Below, piece after piece: positions 1-9,757 of a stretch of 64,000 bases of DNA. The DNA is from Verrucomicrobiia bacterium (GTDB taxonomy: Bacteria; Verrucomicrobiota; Verrucomicrobiia; Verrucomicrobiales; Akkermansiaceae): positions 62,001 to 126,000 of the forward strand of contig JAUIGV010000009.1 in NCBI GenBank assembly GCA_030432565.1, given 5' to 3'. The stretch's first letter is position 1; every line of letters begins with the position of its first letter. A model generated the notes under the pieces. The model saw nothing but the letters and a program-made list of their open reading frames with translations. It did no database searches and was not told the DNA's origin. A program made the position numbers and the translations under genes.

Positions 1-635
1 TGCGAAGTTCCGTGATGGTTGGTTCCCGTTCTTCGCTTTGGAAATACTGTTGAGTGTGAAGCAGGTCGGCTGTGGACATGGCCAGACCGAGTTCACTGCG
101 GTATTGTTCAAAGTCTGCTTCGGACTTCTCATTGAACCCTTCAAGGATGGGGACGTCCCCGGGTTCGGGGGAATTGCTGCGTTGATAGGGTGCGGTGACT
201 GAAACCTCATGTGAATCGACAGGGTTAATGAGGTATTTCTTAATCTCGGCCAGGTCGCCCTCGGAGAGATCTCCATTAAGAATAATGATGCGCGCAGAGG
301 ATACGAAGGGGCGCTCCTTGCCGGTAAGAATTTGAACGCACTGCGCGGCCGAGTCAGCGCGCTGGTCAAATTGACCGGGAAGGAATTCGACCGCGAAAGC
401 AGTTTCGCCGGAGGAGAGCGAAAGCTCGGTCGAGGAGGTCTCGACCTGTGGTTCGGACAGGATCAGTTGACTCGCCTTGGCAAATTCCCCGTCGGTCAAC
501 CCATCGAGATCATAACGTTGAACGATACGGGCTGATTGGATGCTCTCAATTGCAAGATTATTGCGGAGATCTGCAATGAGGTGAGCGGACTCGTTGGCGA
601 AAGGAGCGGTTTTTTCGACGAAAAGGCGATGCATG
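1..635 (-). CDS. purL: Phosphoribosylformylglycinamidine synthase, N-terminal part (cut by window start)
   Basis: The reading frame is open for 211 codons from an ATG at 635 to the window edge, with no stop. The N-terminus begins MHRLFVEK and is followed by a leucine-rich 'LIADLRNNL' segment and 'VQRYDLDGL'. Near the window edge it reads 'QQYFQSE' followed by 'EPTITELR'. This matches the N-terminal domain and start of the linker of large, single-chain PurL, which makes FGAM from FGAR, glutamine and ATP in purine synthesis. The catalytic domains lie outside the window. An in-frame stop (TAA at 656-654) lies seven codons upstream and no other ATG comes between, so the start is well fixed. No clear Shine-Dalgarno sequence is visible. 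The family call comes from remembered motifs, not a search. Confidence 0.85.
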
Positions 636-1127
636 GCGATGAAGCCGTGAGGTTAGTGGACGAGGAGGAATGAGCAAGGGGAATGAGGTCTGACAAGTGA
701 GGGCCAAAATTGAATCAATTCGGAATGAAGCGGGGCTTCTTATTGGAATTTTTTGCGGGTTCGGGATGATATGTGGATATTTTTTGTGTTGTTCAATCCT
801 GGTGTTACCCGGGAAGCATCTTCAAGAGATTCTGCGGTTTCGTCTTGAGATCATGAAGTCTCCTTCCAGGGGCGATGTCACTCGATCCAAGAGACTGTCA
901 AAAAACTGCCAAACGAGTGTTTCAGATTTGAAGTGGTGAAGAATGGCGGTTGCGCCGATTGATTAGAAAAGGATCCCTTTCGGGCTGCGAGGCCTTTCAG
1001 ATCAAGCTGCGTTTCTCCCGATTCACCGGTCTCGAGCGGCTTCCTCATCGCGCCTTGCTGGGATGAAATTCCTCCGCACCACTCACGCAGCATGTTTCAG
1101 CCGGCTTCCCAGGGAATCCGTGTGGTG
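636..1127. other. Intergenic region with a degenerate MITE-like repeat
   Basis: This gap separates the purL start from the end of the giant surface protein. Its right half (891-1107) is a repeat described separately. The left part (636-890) shows no convincing gene. It must contain the purL promoter, but no good -35/-10 pair stood out by eye. Confidence 0.6.
891..1107 (+). repeat. MITE-like element A, copy 1 (degenerate)
   Basis: About 217 bp that aligns along its whole length with the reverse complement of 17108-17325. Shared blocks include 'aacgagtgtttcagatttga', 'gcgaggcctttca' and 'gctgcgtttctcc'. The ends are imperfect inverted repeats: 'gactgtcaaaaaactgcc' on the left and the complement of 'gcatgtttcagccggc' on the right. 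They are more decayed than in copy 2. No transposase is encoded. It lies just beyond the 3' end of the giant CotH gene, which is read toward it. Confidence 0.65.
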
Positions 1128-4100
1128 TCAATTACCGGAAATGGCTCTCACCCGGTAGAAACGATATCGCCCGTCTCGCTGGCTTTGGTCAACGAGAGTC
1201 GACGTTTCCGAGTTTGCGAGGATTATCCCACCGACGATGAACCATCCAGCCAACGGGTCGGACAAGGCTTCGAGTTGGTAGCTTTGGCCGGGCTGGCTGG
1301 TGAAGGTAATGGTGGGTTCGGTTTCGAGATTGGTCAGGCTGGTGATTTCCGGTGCAGTGTTGGCAATGATGCCATCAAAGCCAATGACTCGCAGACGCAT
1401 GAAGCGTGTGCGGGTTTGGTCCGCTGTAGTGAGGTCAATGGCACGGAAGGTTTCCGTGAGATCCGTTGAGGAGAGGGCTTCGATATGAATGGCAGAAGGT
1501 CCGCTCCGCCATGTTTTGAGATCGTTTGACACTTCGGCAATGACGGCGAATCTCCGGGTATCAAGTTTTTGGTTCGTCCAGGTCAGGCTCAAGGTTTTGG
1601 TCTCGGGATCGAAGACCGGGACGGGGAAGAGGTCGGAGTCCTGTATGGTAGGGTCCATCCCGAGAGCAAACTCGAAGAAGTTGGAAATCCCGTCGTCGTC
1701 GGGATCATTCTCTTTGTCGGTTTGGCCTGGAGTGGCAATGCCAAAGGTTCGACTCACCCAGGCAGGATAGGAGTCGTGAACAGTCACTTCAACTTCCTGC
1801 GATTGATCAAAGTCAAATGCGGTGGCATTCAAGCGTAGATGATAGGTTCCTGGCAGGTCGAAGGAAATCTCGGTCGACGCTTCTCCGGGGGTGGTGAAAG
1901 ATACCGGAGCTGGACCGTCGAGCAGCTCCCATTGGAAGGTCACGGAAGCGGGGCTGATGGAGCCATATGAGACGAAGGGATCGATGGTAAGACTGTCCGG
2001 CAGAGTGATCGTTTCGCTGGGCGGAGTGCTCACGAAGAAGGTTCCTGAGTTTCCCGGAGTTCCATTGATGGTAAGCCCCGGTGCCCAATTGGGTTTCAGA
2101 TTCCATCCTTCGACGGGAAGCGAAGTGTCGCTAAATTCGAGCGAGAATCCGGTGCCGTCGGACGCGGGATACCAGTCATCGTATTCGAAGTCATGAATCC
2201 CTGCGTTGATGCTCGTGATTTCAAGGCGGATCCGTTCTCCGCCGTTGTCGAGCTTGCCATCATACTGGCCGGCAACAGGGAGATTGTCGCCATAGCGGTT
2301 TTCAAAGGCAGCTTGGTTACTCACCAGGACCACGAATTCGCCAGGCTGAAGGGTAAGATTGGGAAAGGTGAAACGAATTCCCTCGGTGAAGCGAACCCCA
2401 TTGAGATTGATTGCTTCCTGGCCGATATTTTGAAGTTCGATAAATTCGAAATCAGAGCCGCCAAGCGGGTCATACATGATCTCACTGATCCGGAGACTTT
2501 GGATGAGCAGGCGCTCGTTGGCGAGCGGAGTGTTGTTGGTGTAGCCCGGGGTTGGGACGACAAATTCCTCATAGGTGGAGCTGCCATCCGGGACCCGGCC
2601 GCGGGAGAGATCAGAGCGTTGGTTCACAAAGTGGACCTGGTCGATCATGACTCCGTTTGTTCCGAGGAGTGAGATCCATTCGTTCTCGGAGGCGAGCTTG
2701 AATGGAAGTTCATCCGCTCTAGAGGAATCAGCCGAATTCCCCTTGGGGGTCAGGAGCGTAAAGCCTTGCGGGGCGATGAAGCTGAGTTCGGGCAGGATAT
2801 GCTTTTGAGGAAAACTGACAGGTTCGTCGCTCATGGCGAGTCCACCGAGTGCAACCGGCTGGCCCGATGGATTGAACAGTTCGATAAATTCGTCTTCGAA
2901 GACCGACGCGTCTTGGGAGAGCCATTCGTTGACTCGAATTCCACCGGGGTCTCCAAGCCTGATCGATTGATTGGGTGCACCTAGCGATGGGAGCGAGAGC
3001 TGCCAGATTCCATCAATGCGGGAGATCGAATGATCCGGGATCTGGAGGCCGAATGCCACGGTGTCGATGACAGCATTGCCATTGGCGGCCGTGTCAAAGA
3101 GCGAAAGCGATTCTCCGTCCGCATTGAGGTTAAAACCGGCGAAGAGTTCCTGTGCTCCGGTCGTAAGGTCGCCATAGATCAAAAGGAATCCGTTTGGAGG
3201 AACCACGGTATTTGCCGGGAAGATGAAGCGGGTGGGATCCGAGGGGTCATCGGAAAGGGACATTCCTCCGAGATAAGCAGGAAGTGCACTCGCATTATGA
3301 ATCTCGATGACATCGGGGAAGCTACCATCCACATTTCGGATGCTGTTGTTCACGGCAAGAATCTCGCTCAGGTAGAGTGATCCGTGAGGGGAAGCGAGAG
3401 TGCCGTTGCTGGTTGCGAGTGGAAGTGAATCGGGAGGTCCGATCACCGGAGTAATTTCACGTTCGATGTAGATGCGGCGCGCATCCATGAACGTCCGCAT
3501 TTGTTCGATCTGGGATTGGGGGACCCAGTCAGTGAGGTTGTTGTCGAGCAGTTCATCAAATTCCTCTTTTGAAAAGGTGGTCTGAAGAAGCTCGCGAAGA
3601 GCTTCGAAGTAACGCTCGACGATGAGGGGGTGGGTGAAAAGCGGGATCAAGGGATCGAGCACATCACTATCGTCGATCATATCAAATAGGGTGTGTTCCG
3701 GATTCTCGTTTCGGCTCCCATCTCCAATGCTTAGAATGGTATCGAGATCGTGGGGCAGGAAGACAAAGCGGGGATCTTTGGCTCCGCTATACATGGAGAA
3801 ATCATCATCAGCGCCGTTGCTGATGTTGGTTTCGCCGTTGGCGAGAATGGCCATCGCTGCGAACCATTTCATCCATTGGTCGAGGTTGGCAACCTCCTCC
3901 ATTTGATTGATGTAGTCGTCATCTTCGGAGGTGTTGTTAATGACTCTCAACATTTCATCGAGATCACTCCAATCGTTTACGCTGCTATTGGTTTGCTTAC
4001 TCCAGCCGTCGGATTCGTAATCGTTGATGTCACCATCACGCCAGCGGAATTCCCGGTCGGGCCTAACTTTTTTGTAAAGGTTTCCGCCATCGTCGGTCTC

Positions 4101-7100
4101 GAATTTGTCGTCAATGAATTCGCCGGAGAGAGGCTGGACGTGAACCATCGATCCGTAGTCGAAACCATCTCCACGGGCGATGTTTCCGCCGTTGATTCTG
4201 ACCTGGACCCGGTAGGTGTCGGGTGCTTGCATGCCCGAAGCTTCAAAGAGTTTCATGCCCAGAAACTGGAGGTAGGTAAACTTGGTGTTCAGATTCATCC
4301 TCGTCATGTCATTCCAGTCATTGTCCCGGGCGAGGGAGATTCTCATGGGGACGGGTGTGTGGTTTCGGCTGCCGGCACCCCGCACCCTCATCCCTGCGGA
4401 GTAGCGAATGTCCGGTCCCGAGCCATCATCGAGGATGACGGTTGTATTCATCTGGGCATTGCTTTGCCTGCGGATACCCCGCCACTGGTTTAATTCGGAA
4501 ACCGGCATGATGACGCGATAGAAGGCGTGATCGAAGGTGTTGGCTTCGTCGTCAACCTGAAGCAAGGCATTGGCGGTTTGTCCGTTGTCGGCGGGAGCGG
4601 GCCAGGTCCGGGTATGTGTTCCGTCGGTTGATTCGACATAGAATTCGATGACCGTACCATTTGGTTGGGGAGGAAGCATGGCTCCATAGATGCCGTCACC
4701 CGGTTCATCGTCGCAGTTCGCGCCGTCGTCGAGCATCGGTGTGGTTTGAAACGGGCCCGGGTTCTGGGCGGAAACCCGGTAATGGAGAATCCCACCAATT
4801 GTCTCGCCGGCTTCATCCCTGAGTTCGGCGACGATGCCGATGGGGTCGGATGACGTGGGGACGGCAGGTCGATGTTCGAGGTCCAGAATCAACGGGGCCG
4901 TGTTGTCGACTGCCGAAGAATTAACGACACCGGGAGTGGGGAGATTGGCAGTGCTGAATCCCCAGTTCTGCCCCTGCTTGTTACTGAGATTAGGGTTGAT
5001 GAGTTCGAGGGAACTTCCCCGGCCGTCGGCGGGAGAAATCCAGTCCCAGCCAGGTTCGTTTCCAACAGTGACTCTTGCTCGGCGAGCCCAATCACCCTGG
5101 TCGTAATAGCGAACTTCATCGACCTCTTCTCCGTCGTCATCGATGAGACGGATGCGCTCCCCACTGTTGCTGAGCTTTCCGGTCCAGTTTCCCAAGACAT
5201 TTGGAACAACTCCATAGGTGGCTTCAAAGGTCGTGGTGTCTGCGCTGATGACGAGAAAATCACCGGGCGCGATGGTGACATCAGGAAAAGTGAAGCTGAC
5301 ACCACTATCCAATTGCCAGCCGTTGATGGAAATTGGCAGGGAACCAATGTTGGCAAGTTCGATGAATTCCTCCAAATCATTGCCCGAAGTGGGATTGAAC
5401 ATGATTTCATTAATGACGATGTTTTTGGCGGAGGGGCTAACCTCAATCTCAACTTCGACTTCCGCCGAGTCCATGGTTCCATCGTTGGCGATGTAGGAAA
5501 AAGAATCAGTTCCAACAAAATCGGCAGTCGGTTGATAGGTGAAGGAACCATTTGGAGAGAGGTTCAAAGTTCCATTGATCACGTTTCTAGAAAGAGTTGC
5601 GGATAGGGCCTGGCCTTCGATGTCAAAGTCGTTGGCGAGAACGCCCTCGTTTTCGTTGATGACCAGTTCTTCGCCAATCTGCGTTTCATATTGATCATCC
5701 TGCGTCTGGGGGGGGTCATCGACAGCTACGATGGTGATATTGACGGTGGCGAGATTGGACTCCTGAAGCGAATCGCCTGCGCGATAGGTGAAAGAGTCGG
5801 AGCCACTGAAATTGGTATTGGGAATATAGATGAATCCACCATCGACCCCAAGAGTGAGGGTGCCATTTGCGGGCCCTGAAACAAGAATCGCGGTTAGCGG
5901 ATCAACATCCAAATCATTGGCGAGGATACCTTCATTACCCAGGCGGATCATGGGAGAGTCCTCGATAATTTGGTAAGAATTATCAACAGCAATGGGCGGG
6001 GCATTCACGACGATGGAGACGTCAACCGGGTTTGATTCAAGGAGGTTATCACTGGCCTGATAGGTGAAGGTGTCTGTTCCCGAGAATCCAAAATTCGGTG
6101 AGTAGGTGAGCGAGCCGTCTTGAGCGAGATTCAGGGTCCCCGAAGAAGTGGAAGAAACGATGATTGCTCTAAGAGTGGCGTTATCGGGATCGGAGTCGTT
6201 GTTCAGGACTCCGTTTGACACAGCAACAGTGAGAGAAACCCCGGGAGCAGTTAGATAACTTTCGGGGCGAGCAACAGGCGGATCATTTCTTGAGGCCACA
6301 TTGAGGGTGACAGTCTCCGGGCGACTGCTATCGATTCCATCGCTGGCCCGGTAGGTGAAAGAATCAGTTCCGAAGAAATTGAGTGAAGGGGTATAGGTGA
6401 AACTTCCGTTACCGGCGAGGGTAACCGTGCCATGCGAGGGCAGTCCTTCGAGGATGGCGCTTAGGTTGCTCCCTTCGGGGTCGGAATCGTTTCGTAAAAC
6501 GCCAAGGGCACTGGCGATGATGAGCGGGGTGTCTTCGATCGCGGAGTAGGAATCGCTGCTGGTCTCCGGGAAATCGTTGAGCCCGCTTAACATGTTAAGC
6601 GTGACAGTGGCAGCAGGTGAAAAGAATTCCCCGTCGGTGACGCGATAGGTAAAACGATCCGATCCCTCGTAGTTGACTGCCGGAATGTAAAGAAAGGTTC
6701 CGTCGGGATTGAAATCGAGTGAGCCATTTTGAGGTCCTGAGAGTAGCTCGGCGACAAGGCGATCGTTTTCGGGGTCCGTATCATTGGCGGTAATACCGGC
6801 GGCAAGGGCGCGTTTTCCAACAAGGTAGGCATTCATGCTGATGTCACTGCTGCCCGGATCGTCCTGGTGAACCTCGACTGCCAGCACGTTGTTGCCTTCC
6901 GCTAGCAAGTTCGCGGGAACTTCGACCTCATTCCAGATTCCCTCGGCAGTCCGGCCGGGGTTCAACAGGGCCGGTGCCTCGGCCGGTGCTTCCGGGTCGA
7001 GGTTGTCGAGTACCACACGTGTTCCGTTCAGGTAAATTGCGCAACCATCGTCACGGACATAGCCTATGACCAGTTTGTCGAAATCAGCCGCTTCCGTGAC

Positions 7101-9725
7101 GGTGAAAGTATGACGGAAGTAGGTGGTGATGTGCTTGTTGTTCGAGTTGTCGCCGAAGGACACCGTGGTCGCTTCGTCGCCGTCACCGTAGCCAAGCTCC
7201 GCTGGTCCGCTAGCCCAGCTCACGTCGTTGAACGCCGGATTTCGCCAGGAGGTTCCCAGGTCTTCGCCGGTGTCGAGGTAGGCCCAGCTTGCGCCTGCGG
7301 CCACCAGGATTTCATCGGGGGCGGACGTCACGGTGACTTTTAGGTTGTCGAGTGCCCACGATTCATCCGATCCAGCTTCCCAACCGTCACCGGTGACAAA
7401 CCAGCTGATGGTCGCGCTGGATGAAGTGTGCGGGATGTTGCGTAGTGACGGGACTCGTCCCATGTCATAACCGGCCTCCGGATAGGATTGTGCCCCATTG
7501 AAGCCTACTTCCTCATCTCTGAAGATCAAGGAGCCGGCGGGATATCCGAATGATCCTCCGTTTCCAACATTCCTAAAGGTTTCGCCGAAAACTTCGACTC
7601 CATCGACGGTGATGGTGAACCGTTCGTCTCCATCCCACGAATCGATGACCGCGAGAAGAAAGTCCAGCCCAAGTGATGAGTGTGGCGGCAGATTCTGAAG
7701 GGTGAGAGTTGTCGCTTCTGATGGATTGCCACCCGCCTGATTGCGGAGGAATTGATTTGAAAAGGTATTGCCATCGTTGCCGCGACCTTCAAACCCTTGC
7801 ACCGATTCCAGCATGCCGGGTCCGGTGATCAGCGGAGATGGGGTCAGTGAGTCAAAGTCACTTTGGAAGACGATTTGATCACCTCCCCGGGTAGTGATGA
7901 TTTCAATCGGGATGTTTTCCAGAGTGTTGTAAGTGTCATCAAAAGCGACCGGAGGATCATTGATCGGAGTGATTTCAAGAACGACAAGAACAGGTTCGGA
8001 CACCGCGTTGTCATCACTGGCCCGGTAGGTGAAGGAATCGGTTCCGAAAAATCCAGGATCGGGATTGTAGACGAATGATCCATCAGAGCCGAGGCTGAGA
8101 GTGCCCTGACTGACATCATTGACCAGCACGGCGGAGAGTTGATCGTTTTCGATGTCGGTGTCATTCCCAAGCAAGCCAGGGGCAAATTGAACAAGTGTTG
8201 AGTTTTCGACACCGGAATAGTTGTCGGGAAGCGCAACCGGGAGATCATTTACCGGATTCACGGTTAAGGTGACAGTCGCGACAGGAGAGTCGCCGCCGGG
8301 ATCTCGGGCAAAATAGGTGAAGCTATCAATCCCATTGAAATTTAGAGCCGGTTGGTAAATGAAAGAGCCATCGGGATTCAGGCTCAAAACTCCATTTTGT
8401 GGGGCAGTTTGAAGGATTGCTTCGGGTTCGTCTCCGGTGTCGTTGATTAGGACGCCTCCTCCGCTCTCCGGGATGGAAATCTCAACGTCATCGAACCAAG
8501 CACTGGTAAGTTCGTCTGCCGCTGTCGATTTACTCGAAAATGCTCCGAGGACGATAGTGTGATCCCCGGCGTCCAAAGAAATATCAAAGCTCGCATTCTG
8601 CCATCCCGAATCATCCAATCCATTTCCGCCATTGCCATCGCCGCGAAAGCGGGCGAGGGAGTTTTCAATGTCATTTCCGTAGCGGATGCCATCGACTTCA
8701 AAGAGGGCCTCACCATATTCATCTGCCTCATAACCGTCGGAAAAGGTGAGACGGTAGCGAAATGAAATTGTAGTGACGGCAGGATTTTCCAGGGTGAAGG
8801 TGCGCTGCCAGCCACCGGAAGTCGACTGATTGTTGTTGAGTCTGCGGCCTACTTGGACTGAAAGTGCTCCGCCGGTAAATCCACCGGTCGGATCGAGTTC
8901 GCCGTCGGCATTGTTTGGGCGGGATGTGTTGTTGAAGGTATCGTCCGCGTAGGTGAATCCAGCCAATGGCGAATTGGAGGTGGGTGTCAGGTTTACAGAA
9001 AGACCGACATCAGTGCTGGTGAGGGTAGTTTGGTGAACTTCGACCGCGATGGTATTGATTCCCTCCTGAATGATTCCCGAGAGATTTAAAGTCGCGCTTC
9101 CGAAGTTGGTTTCATCTGCATTTTGGCTGAGTGTATTGGTGGTGACTGCCCCGGCAGGCATGGTGTCGGTGCGGAAGACTTCGGTTCCGTTGAGGTAGAT
9201 AATTCCGCCATCATCAATCAGGTGACCGAGGACCCATGAGCCTTCGACCGCTTCAGCGGCGCTTAGTGAAAACTGTTGGCGAAAGAGGTAGGTGGTGATC
9301 AGGTTTTCTCCATTTCCCGCGGCCGCGAGGCCACCCAGGACAGCGGGAGTCCCGGGAGGAAAACCATCAATGGTGCCTCCTTGGAACGGCGCGTTTCCGG
9401 CCGACCAAGGTCCGCTTGTTGAAGTTGCCGTGTCATACTGGGGGGAGTTCCACGAGAGTCCGTTACCATCAAGGGGATAGGTTTGGTTGGAGCCATTTTC
9501 GTTTTCAATGCGATCAAGGTATTGCCACGTTGGCGAAAGAACCGAGCTCCCGCCTCCAAAATTTGCAGAGAGAATTGAACCTCCGCTTGAGATGATCAGG
9601 ATGCGGTCTTCATCGACCTCAAAGGTGTCGTTATTCGCGACCGGGACGGCGGAGAGCGTCGTGGCGAGAGCGATAAAAAAGCAGGAGGTTTTCCTGAAAA
9701 GTGAACAGTGCTTGTTTGCAGGCAT
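1128..9725 (-). CDS. Giant secreted protein: cadherin-like repeats, lamin-tail domains, CotH domain
   Basis: A protein of 2865 residues with a signal peptide (about 1-28, ending SAVPVAN). From about 31 to 1428 there are seven cadherin/bacterial-Ig-like repeats, recognisable by 'GVLxND', 'DGSFxYxP' and 'GTDSFTYRASD'. Repeats 1 and 3 carry insertions at about 48-425 and 610-972. A lamin-tail domain follows at about 1432-1560 ('INEIMFNP', 'EEFIELAN'). A CotH domain lies at about 1740-2100 ('HDLDTIL'). Three more lamin-tail domains start near 2118, 2260 and 2405, then an Ig/PKD-like domain near 2550. The C-terminal segment has 'DPDDDGISNFFEFALGMDP' and ends in YRVRAISGN; no PEP-CTERM tail is seen. 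CotH domains are kinase-like in spore-coat proteins; the function here is unknown, and surface attachment is inferred. The GH16 gene ends 32 bp upstream, so the two may be co-transcribed. Confidence 0.85.
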   Translation of the reverse strand: MPANKHCSLFRKTSCFFIALATTLSAVPVANNDTFEVDEDRILIISSGGSILSANFGGGSSVLSPTWQYLDRIENENGSNQTYPLDGNGLSWNSPQYDTATSTSGPWSAGNAPFQGGTIDGFPPGTPAVLGGLAAAGNGENLITTYLFRQQFSLSAAEAVEGSWVLGHLIDDGGIIYLNGTEVFRTDTMPAGAVTTNTLSQNADETNFGSATLNLSGIIQEGINTIAVEVHQTTLTSTDVGLSVNLTPTSNSPLAGFTYADDTFNNTSRPNNADGELDPTGGFTGGALSVQVGRRLNNNQSTSGGWQRTFTLENPAVTTISFRYRLTFSDGYEADEYGEALFEVDGIRYGNDIENSLARFRGDGNGGNGLDDSGWQNASFDISLDAGDHTIVLGAFSSKSTAADELTSAWFDDVEISIPESGGGVLINDTGDEPEAILQTAPQNGVLSLNPDGSFIYQPALNFNGIDSFTYFARDPGGDSPVATVTLTVNPVNDLPVALPDNYSGVENSTLVQFAPGLLGNDTDIENDQLSAVLVNDVSQGTLSLGSDGSFVYNPDPGFFGTDSFTYRASDDNAVSEPVLVVLEITPINDPPVAFDDTYNTLENIPIEIITTRGGDQIVFQSDFDSLTPSPLITGPGMLESVQGFEGRGNDGNTFSNQFLRNQAGGNPSEATTLTLQNLPPHSSLGLDFLLAVIDSWDGDERFTITVDGVEVFGETFRNVGNGGSFGYPAGSLIFRDEEVGFNGAQSYPEAGYDMGRVPSLRNIPHTSSSATISWFVTGDGWEAGSDESWALDNLKVTVTSAPDEILVAAGASWAYLDTGEDLGTSWRNPAFNDVSWASGPAELGYGDGDEATTVSFGDNSNNKHITTYFRHTFTVTEAADFDKLVIGYVRDDGCAIYLNGTRVVLDNLDPEAPAEAPALLNPGRTAEGIWNEVEVPANLLAEGNNVLAVEVHQDDPGSSDISMNAYLVGKRALAAGITANDTDPENDRLVAELLSGPQNGSLDFNPDGTFLYIPAVNYEGSDRFTYRVTDGEFFSPAATVTLNMLSGLNDFPETSSDSYSAIEDTPLIIASALGVLRNDSDPEGSNLSAILEGLPSHGTVTLAGNGSFTYTPSLNFFGTDSFTYRASDGIDSSRPETVTLNVASRNDPPVARPESYLTAPGVSLTVAVSNGVLNNDSDPDNATLRAIIVSSTSSGTLNLAQDGSLTYSPNFGFSGTDTFTYQASDNLLESNPVDVSIVVNAPPIAVDNSYQIIEDSPMIRLGNEGILANDLDVDPLTAILVSGPANGTLTLGVDGGFIYIPNTNFSGSDSFTYRAGDSLQESNLATVNITIVAVDDPPQTQDDQYETQIGEELVINENEGVLANDFDIEGQALSATLSRNVINGTLNLSPNGSFTYQPTADFVGTDSFSYIANDGTMDSAEVEVEIEVSPSAKNIVINEIMFNPTSGNDLEEFIELANIGSLPISINGWQLDSGVSFTFPDVTIAPGDFLVISADTTTFEATYGVVPNVLGNWTGKLSNSGERIRLIDDDGEEVDEVRYYDQGDWARRARVTVGNEPGWDWISPADGRGSSLELINPNLSNKQGQNWGFSTANLPTPGVVNSSAVDNTAPLILDLEHRPAVPTSSDPIGIVAELRDEAGETIGGILHYRVSAQNPGPFQTTPMLDDGANCDDEPGDGIYGAMLPPQPNGTVIEFYVESTDGTHTRTWPAPADNGQTANALLQVDDEANTFDHAFYRVIMPVSELNQWRGIRRQSNAQMNTTVILDDGSGPDIRYSAGMRVRGAGSRNHTPVPMRISLARDNDWNDMTRMNLNTKFTYLQFLGMKLFEASGMQAPDTYRVQVRINGGNIARGDGFDYGSMVHVQPLSGEFIDDKFETDDGGNLYKKVRPDREFRWRDGDINDYESDGWSKQTNSSVNDWSDLDEMLRVINNTSEDDDYINQMEEVANLDQWMKWFAAMAILANGETNISNGADDDFSMYSGAKDPRFVFLPHDLDTILSIGDGSRNENPEHTLFDMIDDSDVLDPLIPLFTHPLIVERYFEALRELLQTTFSKEEFDELLDNNLTDWVPQSQIEQMRTFMDARRIYIEREITPVIGPPDSLPLATSNGTLASPHGSLYLSEILAVNNSIRNVDGSFPDVIEIHNASALPAYLGGMSLSDDPSDPTRFIFPANTVVPPNGFLLIYGDLTTGAQELFAGFNLNADGESLSLFDTAANGNAVIDTVAFGLQIPDHSISRIDGIWQLSLPSLGAPNQSIRLGDPGGIRVNEWLSQDASVFEDEFIELFNPSGQPVALGGLAMSDEPVSFPQKHILPELSFIAPQGFTLLTPKGNSADSSRADELPFKLASENEWISLLGTNGVMIDQVHFVNQRSDLSRGRVPDGSSTYEEFVVPTPGYTNNTPLANERLLIQSLRISEIMYDPLGGSDFEFIELQNIGQEAINLNGVRFTEGIRFTFPNLTLQPGEFVVLVSNQAAFENRYGDNLPVAGQYDGKLDNGGERIRLEITSINAGIHDFEYDDWYPASDGTGFSLEFSDTSLPVEGWNLKPNWAPGLTINGTPGNSGTFFVSTPPSETITLPDSLTIDPFVSYGSISPASVTFQWELLDGPAPVSFTTPGEASTEISFDLPGTYHLRLNATAFDFDQSQEVEVTVHDSYPAWVSRTFGIATPGQTDKENDPDDDGISNFFEFALGMDPTIQDSDLFPVPVFDPETKTLSLTWTNQKLDTRRFAVIAEVSNDLKTWRSGPSAIHIEALSSTDLTETFRAIDLTTADQTRTRFMRLRVIGFDGIIANTAPEITSLTNLETEPTITFTSQPGQSYQLEALSDPLAGWFIVGGIILANSETSTLVDQSQRDGRYRFYRVRAISGN

Positions 9726-9757
9726 AATTGGAAAAGGTGTGGTGTGAGTCGAGTGCG

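Noticed and set aside
697-939. Small ORF with a hydrophobic stretch upstream of purL
   Set aside because: It starts at GTG, runs into MITE-like element A and has no conserved feature; chance frame is more likely.
878-1093. Similar short reading frames in both copies of element A (also in 16959-17405, plus)
   Set aside because: The frames share a run around SGETQL and TSNLKHS, but base differences fall on all codon positions about equally, so there is no sign of protein-level selection.
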